Origin: an uncultured Lentisphaerota bacterium
Lineage (GTDB): Bacteria > Verrucomicrobiota > Lentisphaeria > Victivallales > UBA1829
Length of the DNA stretch: 49,449 nt
Direction of reading: 5' to 3'
Assembly (NCBI GenBank): GCA_900320095.1
Contig: ONQZ01000012.1
Coordinates: forward strand, 1-49,449
Below the pieces are notes generated by a model. It had not been told where the DNA came from and made no database searches. It was given only the letters and a program-made list of their open reading frames with translations. Below, in pieces: positions 42,874 to 49,449 of this stretch (position 1 is its first letter; every line of letters starts with the position of its first letter). Made by a program: the position numbers and the translations under genes.

Positions 42874-43764
42874 ATGCAACAAACAAGCTCCAGTGAACCG
42901 AAGAAAAACAGAAAACGGAAATGGTTCAGGTCGTGCCTAATCGTATTCCTCGGATATCTTGCCGTTTCCCTCGTCATCGTCTGCTTGTTCGGCGGAAGCT
43001 GCACGATCTGGACGATCGGTTATATCTGGCCCCGAAGAGTCAAACTCGAAGACCGTCATTTCGAGCTGTCTCCCGATGGCCGCGAAATCGTTTATTCTTC
43101 CGTGCTGGGAATCTACCGAGAAGATCCCTTGGGAGGCAATTACATACGTTCAGATGGAGCGCATTTCAAGAAACGGATCCCGATGGACCCCGTCCCGGAT
43201 GGAATGTTCCTCTTTACGCTGGAAGTCAAGGAAGATCCGTCCCAGGAGAAAGCCAAGTCAAAAAGTGTCCCGACTTCAAAGTGGAGCAGCCCGGTCCCGG
43301 TGGATTATCTTTTTCCTTTCCTGCTGGATTCCATCGGAAGCGACAACCCCGTTCCCGATTACTATCACAACGTCTGGCCCGATGGCACCTTTCGCTTGAT
43401 CATTCATCCCGACGACCGGGATAAACTGTCACAGCCGTTTTGCGTTACAGTCTGGGATAACGGCAAAGCGTATCGTCGAGAGAGGTCCATCCTGGTATTC
43501 CCGCGTGGAAAAAAGGGAAACCGTTATGAGGTCTTGACCGCCAGAATATCCAACGAGGAGGATTCCATTCCCTGGTCGTATCATCGTGTTTTTGAGCTGC
43601 AGCCGTTCGAAGAGAAATTCAATGCCATCGCAAAAAAAGAAACAAGAGAAGACGGCGTGAAAGGCGGATGGTACCTTGTTGGCGGCGCAGTCCTTATGGA
43701 TATCGCGATGCTGCCCGCCGAGGTGCTGTACTGGGCCGGACGGTGGATCGTGCTTCTGTTCTAA
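42874..43764 (+). CDS. Hypothetical membrane-anchored protein of island 2
   Basis: A 296-residue protein. A basic N-terminus (PKKNRKRKWFR) precedes a membrane segment (about 23-43), a Trp/Asp-rich extracytoplasmic domain of about 200 residues and a C-terminal hydrophobic segment GGAVLMDIAMLPAEVLYWAG. That last segment faintly recalls the DxxxLP pattern at the end of YceK-type small lipoproteins, but no family is assigned. The ATG at 42874 was chosen because GGAGG lies 11 bases before it; the ATG at 42856 is part of that Shine-Dalgarno region. It is the only gene between two inward-facing family B clusters, and it has its own promoter. Confidence 0.65.
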   Translation: MQQTSSSEPKKNRKRKWFRSCLIVFLGYLAVSLVIVCLFGGSCTIWTIGYIWPRRVKLEDRHFELSPDGREIVYSSVLGIYREDPLGGNYIRSDGAHFKKRIPMDPVPDGMFLFTLEVKEDPSQEKAKSKSVPTSKWSSPVPVDYLFPFLLDSIGSDNPVPDYYHNVWPDGTFRLIIHPDDRDKLSQPFCVTVWDNGKAYRRERSILVFPRGKKGNRYEVLTARISNEEDSIPWSYHRVFELQPFEEKFNAIAKKETREDGVKGGWYLVGGAVLMDIAMLPAEVLYWAGRWIVLLF

Positions 43765-44082
43765 AACATATCAGGGGAATGAGCGAAATCCGACTGCCTG
43801 CTAAACACAAATTAGCCCCGTTCCGGTATAGATTGATTAACACCTGCCCTTGCACATCCCATGGGCGGTTTTGGACGCATTCGCGTCCCCGCTTCGCTGG
43901 GGGCGGCTATGCCGCCTCGGTAAGCTCGCTTGCGCTCATACATCTTTTTCTTTACCGCGAGGCGTGAACGGCAAGGTTTTTGGGGGATGAGGAGACAGAA
44001 GACCGTTTGTTTGTACCGCGAGGCGCGAACGTCAGGGTTTGTGAAAGAACCAGTATGTCCGAAGCGAAAAAAACACGCGTGT
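43765..44082. other. Non-coding right flank of island 2
   Basis: This is 318 bases between convergent gene ends, mostly occupied by the inverted family B cluster. A plus-strand ORF that begins here and runs through dnaG is an antisense shadow. Confidence 0.6.
43873..44034 (-). repeat. Family B repeat cluster, right side of island 2 (inverted)
   Basis: From the island outward: hairpin GGACGC-attc-GCGTCC (43873-43888), CCGCTTCGCTGGGG, hairpin GGCGGC-tat-GCCGCC (43902-43916), TCGGTAAGCTCGCTTGCGCTC, an A/T-rich spacer, and ACCGCGAGGCGTGAACGGC. A second ACCGCGAGGCGCGAACG unit follows at about 44015. It is the most complete inverted copy. Confidence 0.88.
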
Positions 44083-46041
44083 TCAGATGATGACGCGGTA
44101 TTTCTGCGGGAGCTGGAGGAGGGCGGAGGAGATGTCTTTGATTTCCTTGAAGAGTTTGGCGCGTTCCGGGGCGTCCGGCGCGAGCGTCTTGACCTGCGCG
44201 AGCAATCCGGCGCGTTTCCGCGTGTAGTAATCGGTCAGGATCAGGCGCACGCTCGAATTGTAGGTGTTGCGGAAAAACTTTTTGCTGAGCTCGGGATCGG
44301 CGGCCGGGCAGGAGGCCGGGGGCGCGTCTTTTCCTTCTTCGCGGGTGGCCTCGATGGCGGCGCGTTCCGCGGCGTGTCCGGCGGCGAGGTCGAGCGCCTC
44401 GACGAGCTTCGAGACGTCCGCGCCCTCCATTTCGAGCGAGGTCAGGATGGACGACGGCGCGTCCTTCCATTCGCCGTTCATGGCGCTCTGGAGCAGTGCC
44501 TCGGCGGCTCTGCCGGGGACGGAATCGCCGAGCGAGTTTTCGGGCAGGTCGTCGACCGCCTTCTGCGTGTACTCCTCCGAATCCAGCATCAGGACGAGCA
44601 GTTCGTACACGGCGTTTTCGAGCGAGGTGTTGTGCGGCTTCGGGGGCGGGACCTCGCCCGCCTGCCGCCGCACCGTGTTCGCCGGATGGCGCGCGCCGTC
44701 GAAGAGGCGTCGTTCCGCGACTTTTTCGACGGAGGAGAGGGGGACGTTGAGCTTCTTCGCGAGCCAGTCGAAATAGAATTCGCGCGTGACCTCGTTTTCG
44801 AGCTGGATCATCCAGTAGATCACGTCGTTCGCGGCGGCGGCGCGCCCGGCGGGCGTGGAGGGGTCGACGTTCGACAGGGCGTGTTCAAACGCGAACTCGA
44901 AGAAGTCGACGGCGTCGCGGACGGCTCCGGCGAGGGCGTCGGCTCCGTACTTGGAAAGCGTCTCGTCGGCGTCCTTCGCGCCGGGGTAGCGCACGACCTT
45001 CACGTTGAACCCGAGCGGCAGGAGGATGGCGGCGTCCTTGAAGACCGCCTCGCGCCCGGCGTTGTCGTTGTCGGTGGCGAGGATGGCGGTCGAGGTGTGG
45101 CGTTTGAGGATGGTCGCCTGGTCGGCTGTGAACGCGGTGCCCTGCGGCGCGACGGCGTGCGTGACGCCCGCGCGGTGCATGGCGATGGCGTCGAGCTGGC
45201 CCTCGCAGAGGACCACGGCCCCGGCCTTCGGGATGGAGGTGCGCGCGAAGTTCAGCGCGTAGAGCAGTCGGCCCTTGTGGAAGATCGGGGAATCGGGCGT
45301 GTTCACGTATTTCCAGCCCTGCGAATCCGCCTCCACTGTGCGCGCGCTGAACCCGACGACGCGCCCGGATTCGTTCCAGATCGGGAACATCAGGCGGTTG
45401 CGGAACCGGTCGTAGATGTGAGAGGAGTTTTCGTCCCTGCTGGATGCGATGCCGGACGCGCGGAGCTCGTCGTCCATGAATCCCTCCTTGTGCGCGAACT
45501 GGATGGCGGCGTCCCAGCTGTCCGGCGAAGCGCCGATGCAGAACTTGTCCGCGACGTCGTTTGGGATGCCGCGCGTGCGGAAATACGCCGCGACGGGTCC
45601 GTCGGGGTGTTCGAGCAGATACTGCCGGTAGAATTTCGCGAGCTTTTCGTGCAGGGTGCAGAGGCGTTCGCGCGTGCCGTATTCGGGCTGGCCGTCGAGG
45701 TTTTCGCGCCTGGCGCCGCCGGGTCCGCGCCGGGGCGTCTCCGGGATGATGATGCCGTATTTGTGCGCGAGGTGTTCGGCGGCCGAGGAGAAGTCGAGGT
45801 TCTCCAGCTCCATGACGAACTTGAAGACGTCGCCGCCCTTGCCGCAGCCGAAACACTTGAAATACTGGCGGTCGGTGTTGACCGTGAACGACGGGGTCTT
45901 CTCGTGGTGGAACGGGCAGCACGCCTTCCAGGCGGTGGGGCCGCTCTTCTTGAGCGTGGGGACGTAAGACTGCACGACGTCCACGATGTCGGCGCGCAGC
46001 CGAATCTGGTCCAGTACGTCGTCCGGGATATAGCGGGCCAT
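44083..46041 (-). CDS. dnaG: DNA primase
   Basis: A 652-residue enzyme that makes RNA primers for replication. The N-terminal zinc domain uses C-x2-H and C-x2-C ligands (CPFHHEKTPSF, CFGCGKGGD). The RNA polymerase core with RFRNRLMFPIWNESGRVVGFSAR leads into the TOPRIM domain: LCEGQLDAIAMHRAG with the catalytic glutamate, and ATDNDNAG with DxD. The C-terminal domain, probably DnaB-binding, has a Pro-rich linker near residue 450. Length is normal. It begins 9 bases after the TPR lipoprotein stop, so the pair is probably co-transcribed. Confidence 0.97.
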   Translation of the reverse strand: MARYIPDDVLDQIRLRADIVDVVQSYVPTLKKSGPTAWKACCPFHHEKTPSFTVNTDRQYFKCFGCGKGGDVFKFVMELENLDFSSAAEHLAHKYGIIIPETPRRGPGGARRENLDGQPEYGTRERLCTLHEKLAKFYRQYLLEHPDGPVAAYFRTRGIPNDVADKFCIGASPDSWDAAIQFAHKEGFMDDELRASGIASSRDENSSHIYDRFRNRLMFPIWNESGRVVGFSARTVEADSQGWKYVNTPDSPIFHKGRLLYALNFARTSIPKAGAVVLCEGQLDAIAMHRAGVTHAVAPQGTAFTADQATILKRHTSTAILATDNDNAGREAVFKDAAILLPLGFNVKVVRYPGAKDADETLSKYGADALAGAVRDAVDFFEFAFEHALSNVDPSTPAGRAAAANDVIYWMIQLENEVTREFYFDWLAKKLNVPLSSVEKVAERRLFDGARHPANTVRRQAGEVPPPKPHNTSLENAVYELLVLMLDSEEYTQKAVDDLPENSLGDSVPGRAAEALLQSAMNGEWKDAPSSILTSLEMEGADVSKLVEALDLAAGHAAERAAIEATREEGKDAPPASCPAADPELSKKFFRNTYNSSVRLILTDYYTRKRAGLLAQVKTLAPDAPERAKLFKEIKDISSALLQLPQKYRVII

Positions 46042-46050
46042 GGCCGGAGG

Positions 46051-46809
46051 TCAGCGGATGATTTCCAGGCGCGTCTGAACTTCCTTGTATTCGTCGAGGA
46101 GTTCACGGCGGTTGGCGGAAAGCCGCAGGAAGGAGTTGTAATACTGGCGCGCCTTCATGAGGTCGCCGAGGTAGTAGTCCTGGAGGATGGCGTTGTTCAG
46201 GTGCAGATGCGGATTGTCCGCGTCGAGGGAAAGCGCGGTGCTGAACAGCGCGGCGGCGCGGCGCGCCTCGCCCTTCAGGACCAGGATCACGCCGAGCTCG
46301 TTGTAGACGACCGGGGACTGCTTGAACTGCGGAAGATCGAGCAGACGCCTCGTGAGGTTCAGCGCGTCCTCGGTGTTCAGGCGCAGTTTGGCGCGTGCGA
46401 GCAGGATGAGCGTGTTCGCGTCGTCGGGCCTCAGCTCCAGCGCGCGGGTCAGCGGCTTGATGCTGCTGTCGTATTTCTGCTGGCGGACATAGAGGCGGCC
46501 GAGCGTGTACTGCGCGATGAAGCTGGAGGAATCCGCGCCTGCCCGGACCGCCGCGTTCACGGCCTCCTCGGGACGGTCGTTGTTCTCAAGCGCGATGGCG
46601 TACAGCACGTTCGCGAGCGTGTCGCCGGGCGCTTTCTCCACGGCGTTTTCCGCCTGGTCGAGCGCGCGGCGCCATTTCGCATCCTTCGCGGATGCCAGGG
46701 AACGGCGCATCCATTCGTCGGCGGTCGGTTCCGGTCCGCAGGCGGTCAGCAGGAAAGCCGCGCAGACGGCGGCGAAACAAACTATGTGAAGCGATCTCGT
46801 GAATTTCAT
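46051..46809 (-). CDS. TPR-repeat lipoprotein
   Basis: A 252-residue predicted outer-membrane lipoprotein (LLTAC, C24). About five TPR units follow: ALDQAENAVEKAPGDTLANVLYAIALE, SFIAQYTLGRLYVRQQKYDSSIKPLTRALELRPDDANTL, and so on to the C-terminal helix. TPRs form protein-binding superhelices; some such lipoproteins act in pilus or outer-membrane assembly, which cannot be decided here. AAGGAG lies 10 bases before the ATG at 46809. It is upstream of dnaG in the same direction. A weak promoter-like TGGAAA/TACTTT pair lies near 46845-46875. Confidence 0.85.
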   Translation of the reverse strand: MKFTRSLHIVCFAAVCAAFLLTACGPEPTADEWMRRSLASAKDAKWRRALDQAENAVEKAPGDTLANVLYAIALENNDRPEEAVNAAVRAGADSSSFIAQYTLGRLYVRQQKYDSSIKPLTRALELRPDDANTLILLARAKLRLNTEDALNLTRRLLDLPQFKQSPVVYNELGVILVLKGEARRAAALFSTALSLDADNPHLHLNNAILQDYYLGDLMKARQYYNSFLRLSANRRELLDEYKEVQTRLEIIR

Positions 46810-46901
46810 CGGCGTGGATTCTCCTTTTCCTAAAACCATTTTAAAGTAGCCCATTTTTCCGTTTTTTCCAGTCGATTTCCGCAAAAATGCGGAGGTTTTT
46901 C

Positions 46902-47033
46902 GTGCGCGAGCGGAGCCGCGCACTACCTCGGCACTGCTTGCAGTGTGCCGTGCTACGCGACGGCACGGGGAGGGGGGAGTGTGTTTTTCGTGCGCGAGCG
47001 GAGCCGCGCACTGCTTCAGCACTGCTTGCAGTG
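46902..47033 (-). repeat. Family A composite hairpin repeats after the response regulator
   Basis: On the minus strand, immediately after the TAA: hairpin CACTGC-AA-GCAGTG, linker CTGAAGCA, hairpin GTGCGCG...CGCGCAC. Then comes a hairpin GTGCCG...CGGCAC, a second CACTGC-AA-GCAGTG, linker CCGAGGTA, and a second GTGCGCG...CGCGCAC. The GTGCCGTGCTACGCGACGGC segment is also found at 47638. Confidence 0.85.
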
Positions 47034-47444
47034 TTAAAGGGTGACCGGTTTGCCGTCGAGCACGTCGCGGATGGCGCGCGTGAGCTTCGGCAGGCGGTGG
47101 GGCTTCGCGATGAACCCGGCGGCGCCATTGTCGAGGAGGTCCTGCACGGCGCCCTCCTGCACGAATCCGCTGGAAAGCAGGATCTTCGCGTCCGGGTCGA
47201 TGGCGCGGATCTGGTAGAACGTGCCGTGTCCGCCGAGGCGCGGCATGACCATGTCGAGCAGGACCAGGTCGATCTGGCTCGGGTTGTCGCGGTAGATGGC
47301 GACGGCGTCCTCTCCGTTCTCGGCGAGGAGGACGGAGTATCCGAGGTTCTGCAGCGCCTCGATCAGGAAATCCCAGACGGTTTCCTGGTCGTCCACGATC
47401 AGCAGGGTTTCGGTGCCTCTCGGCAATGCTTCCGGTTCAGTCAT
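47034..47444 (-). CDS. Receiver-only response regulator (CheY-like)
   Basis: A 136-residue single receiver domain. The acidic pocket is DD18-19 (LIVDDQE), the phosphoacceptor D64 (LVLLDMVMP), the switch serine at 91-92 (LLSSG) and the conserved K114 (IAKP). No output domain is present. It probably relays phosphate or acts by protein contact. No histidine kinase is nearby. The ATG at 47444 follows AAGGAAC; the 58 longer in-frame codons run through the promoter. The stop abuts a family A repeat. Confidence 0.93.
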   Translation of the reverse strand: MTEPEALPRGTETLLIVDDQETVWDFLIEALQNLGYSVLLAENGEDAVAIYRDNPSQIDLVLLDMVMPRLGGHGTFYQIRAIDPDAKILLSSGFVQEGAVQDLLDNGAAGFIAKPHRLPKLTRAIRDVLDGKPVTL

Positions 47445-47478
47445 CGGGTTTCGTTCCTTCGGTAAAATTTCACACAAT

Positions 47479-47507
47479 ATTATACCCGAAAACCCGGAGA
47501 AAAACAA
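47479..47507 (-). promoter_or_regulatory. Promoter of the response regulator
   Basis: On the minus strand, TTGTTT at 47507-47502, a 17-bp spacer, and a perfect TATAAT at 47484-47479. Confidence 0.78.
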
Positions 47508-47581
47508 GAGGAAAACCGAAAAAACCGGAAAAAAACCAAATAATCGCGGAATCCGGTCCGTTCCCCGGAGTTTCTTAACGT

Positions 47582-47616
47582 AAAAAAAGCCCCCGGACTG
47601 TTTCCAGTTCGGAGGC
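47582..47616 (-). terminator. Rho-independent terminator of the FG-GAP surface protein gene
   Basis: A 12-position stem (47589-47600 with 47605-47616, one mismatch and one G-T pair), a 4-nt loop, and T7 on the minus strand. Confidence 0.88.
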
Positions 47617-47660
47617 ACAGCAGGCTGTGCTGTAGTAGTGCCGTGCTACGCGACGGCACG
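47615..47660 (+). repeat. Family A element at the end of the FG-GAP gene, opposite orientation
   Basis: On the plus strand: hairpin with ACAGC/GCTGT arms, linker TGTAGTA, hairpin GTGCCGTGctacgCGACGGCAC. It lies between the FG-GAP stop (13 bases away) and its terminator, and is oriented against the gene, unlike the other copies. Confidence 0.7.
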
Positions 47661-47673
47661 GGGCGGGTGCGTT

Positions 47674-49449
47674 TTAAGCGATGACGGTCCAGTTCATGTC
47701 GACGCCGCGGCCGAGTTCGACCCACTGCGAGGTATCGCCGGAGTTGTAGTAGCCGAGCATGCCGGTGGAATACTGGCGCACGAGGAGGTCGTCCTTCTGG
47801 TCGCCGTTGTAATCGCCCGCGCCGACCACGAACCAGTCGTTCGCGTCGAGCTGGCCGATGCTCGTGTAGTTGTCGACGCTGCCGTCGGCGAACATGACCA
47901 TTGAACCGGTCCCGTTGTGGAACAGCACGATATCGTCCTTGCCGTCGCCGGAGAAGTCGCCGATCGCACGGACGTCCCATCCGGACCAGTTGGCGGAGCC
48001 GTGAGACTTCGCCGCGCCGTCGAGCCCGACACTGTAGAACATTTGTCCGCCGTTGTAGCTCATCAGCACGCTGTCCTTCTCGTCGCCGTCGAAATCGCCG
48101 CAGCCGACGAGCGTCCAGTCATCGCCGCCGAAGGAATCGCTGAGCGTGACCCAGGTTTCGGTGCCGTCGGTCCAAGCGCCGAGGGAGTAGAGTTCGGGCG
48201 CGTACCACACGATGGAATTGGCGGATTTCCCGGTGAGCTTGCCGACTTTGTTCTTCCAGTCGATGTCGTCTGCGTTGTTCAGGTAGCCGATGTTCACCCA
48301 CGTGCTGCCGTCCGGCAGGTCGTTCGCATCCGCGTAGTAGCCGATGTAAGCGCCCTTCACGCCTTCGACTTCGACGTTGCCGACGAGCACGGAATCCGCC
48401 TTGCCGTCGCCGGTCATGTCGTAGCAGCCGAGATTTTCCCATTCGGCGGGATGGCTGCTTCCGGCGCTCAGCCATTCGGACGTGCCGTTCATCCAGTAGC
48501 CGTGCTGATAGTTGTTGCCCGTCCACACGAACATCACGTCGGACACGCCGTTGCCGTCGATGTCGCTCTTCGCGGCCGTCGTCCTCGGCGGCGTGGGTTC
48601 CGGATTGTCCTCGATCGTGACGAGCAGGGAATAATCGCCGGCGTTCATGCTCAGCGTGTACAGGTCGTTTCCGATCGCGACGGAGGAGCCGACGGAGAGG
48701 GTTCCGAGTTCGGCGCCGGAGGTGTTTACCACGGTGATGGTCCGGTCGAAATCGGGAGCCCACTCGATCAGCTGGTAGACGCCGTGCGCCTGGGAATCGC
48801 CGACCGTGAGCGTGCAGAGATAATACTTTTCTTCACTGGGGCGCATGTTTATGGCGGAGTACGACTGCTCGTCGACGAGGAACTCGCTTCCCGGCGCGGC
48901 CATCGAGATGTCGAGGTCAAGCGTGCCGCCGTAGAAGGTGAGTTCGGATGCTTCGCGCAGGACGCCGGTCAGGACGCCGCCCGCGCTGACATTGATATGC
49001 CGCACTATGCCGCCGGACTCCACGTTCAGGATGCCCCCGTCCTCCAGGTTCACACGGGAGACAGTTGCGCCGTTGAACGCATAAACTTCCCCGTCGTTGA
49101 CTCTGCCTGTTTCGAACGTGCCGTCGCTCAGCACGTCCACGCGTCCGCCGTCGGAGACGATCGCACCGACCAGATAGGCGCTTTCATGCACAATGGCCTG
49201 TCCGCCGTTCTTCACGATGGTGTTGCTGGACACCGTGCTTCCCTTTGACGCCTGATACGCCCAGCCGTATTGTTCGAGGCTGAACATGCCGCCGTTCACG
49301 ACCACGTTTTCTGCCATGACGTCTTCGAGGATGGACACGGAGCCGCCTTTTTCGATCGTGATGCCACTGACCTTGCCGCCGGTTGCCACGACCATTTCGC
49401 CGCCGAAGTTGACCAGGGTGTTGCTCGCGGTTCCCTTGCTGAGGATGGA
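47674..49449 (-). CDS. Large secreted GG-repeat/FG-GAP surface protein (5' end outside the window)
   Basis: The frame is open to the right edge, so only the C-terminal 591 residues are seen. The first 200 or so are imperfect autotransporter-like repeats (VxNGGxxxVxxGGxxxxxxV, as in IVKNGGQAIVHESAYLVGAIVSDGG). A beta-rich bridging segment of about 100 residues follows. Five FG-GAP/VCBS-like units then carry calcium-binding loops: DIDGNGVSD, DMTGDGKAD, DFDGDEKD, DFSGDGKDD and DYNGDQKDD. There is no C-terminal membrane barrel; it ends in NWTVIA. It is likely an extracellular or cell-surface adhesin-like protein. This combination is common, from general knowledge, in Lentisphaerota genomes. The internal ATG at 49395 is not the true start. 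Confidence 0.82.
   Translation of the reverse strand, partial: SILSKGTASNTLVNFGGEMVVATGGKVSGITIEKGGSVSILEDVMAENVVVNGGMFSLEQYGWAYQASKGSTVSSNTIVKNGGQAIVHESAYLVGAIVSDGGRVDVLSDGTFETGRVNDGEVYAFNGATVSRVNLEDGGILNVESGGIVRHINVSAGGVLTGVLREASELTFYGGTLDLDISMAAPGSEFLVDEQSYSAINMRPSEEKYYLCTLTVGDSQAHGVYQLIEWAPDFDRTITVVNTSGAELGTLSVGSSVAIGNDLYTLSMNAGDYSLLVTIEDNPEPTPPRTTAAKSDIDGNGVSDVMFVWTGNNYQHGYWMNGTSEWLSAGSSHPAEWENLGCYDMTGDGKADSVLVGNVEVEGVKGAYIGYYADANDLPDGSTWVNIGYLNNADDIDWKNKVGKLTGKSANSIVWYAPELYSLGAWTDGTETWVTLSDSFGGDDWTLVGCGDFDGDEKDSVLMSYNGGQMFYSVGLDGAAKSHGSANWSGWDVRAIGDFSGDGKDDIVLFHNGTGSMVMFADGSVDNYTSIGQLDANDWFVVGAGDYNGDQKDDLLVRQYSTGMLGYYNSGDTSQWVELGRGVDMNWTVIA

Noticed and set aside
43930-46833. 967-residue plus-strand ORF, and similar long GC-rich antisense ORFs such as 20052-23372 and 2209-4047
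   Set aside because: They are antisense to clear genes (dnaG and the TPR gene; typA and ABC-F; gpmI), with the Val/Asp/Arg/Glu/Ala bias of frame shadows in GC-rich DNA.

Overview
The window is GC-rich bacterial chromosome and most likely comes from the PVC group (Lentisphaerota, Kiritimatiellota or Verrucomicrobiota). This placement rests on gene content and style: a secreted GG-repeat plus FG-GAP protein, many Sel1/TPR lipoproteins, an LA_2272-type surface-repeat lipoprotein, and a DUF362 ferredoxin. No rRNA or ribosomal operon is present to confirm it. Genes lie on both strands in short transcription units. Many units begin with a readable sigma70-type promoter of the form TTGAAA, 16-17 bp, TGCTATATT.

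Layout. 1-456: left edge with only a doubtful ORF. 457-3963 (minus): gpmI (glycolysis), then a stand-alone 5'-3' exonuclease and a YggS-type PLP protein. 4199-7005 (plus): rpsO and pnp, separated by a 419-nt structured leader. 7006-14413: accessory region with an AAA/DUF4143 ATPase and a Sel1 lipoprotein, each preceded by the same 23-bp iteron array, then a GH43-like lipoprotein plus esterase pair, an LA_2272/Sel1 lipoprotein and a small membrane protein. 14613-15749 (minus): DUF362 ferredoxin. 15750-19466: AT-rich island with a zinc-ribbon/Sel1 membrane protein and a convergent Ser/Thr kinase, bracketed by inward-facing copies of a complex repeat (family B). 19467-24420 (minus): ABC-F protein, typA, a membrane protein and a Nif11-domain protein. 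24619-26631 (plus): GT-C-like membrane protein. 26632-31646 (minus): rhomboid, glgA, queA and an unusually short uvrC. 31784-33631 (minus): secreted DUF4139 protein. 33888-42383 (plus): pgi, an MsbA-like ABC exporter, a KefB-like antiporter and a copper-type P-ATPase. 42384-44082: second small island with one membrane protein, again between inward-facing family B repeats. 44083-47444 (minus): receiver-only response regulator, TPR lipoprotein and dnaG. 47674-49449 (minus): FG-GAP surface protein running off the right edge.

The core genes serve central carbon and glycogen metabolism (gpmI, pgi, glgA), RNA turnover and translation (pnp, rpsO, typA, queA, ABC-F), DNA maintenance (uvrC, dnaG, 5' exonuclease) and ion homeostasis.

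The most interesting material is non-coding: (i) two 23-bp iteron arrays with identical phasing to two promoters, around an ATPase gene; (ii) a composite double-hairpin repeat (family A) that abuts the stop codons of six genes and whose stems change in a compensatory way; (iii) the family B clusters that face inward around two islands; (iv) a 139-bp four-stem interrupted palindrome; and (v) a pnp leader with a hairpin over the Shine-Dalgarno. All are read by eye from one window and need comparative testing.
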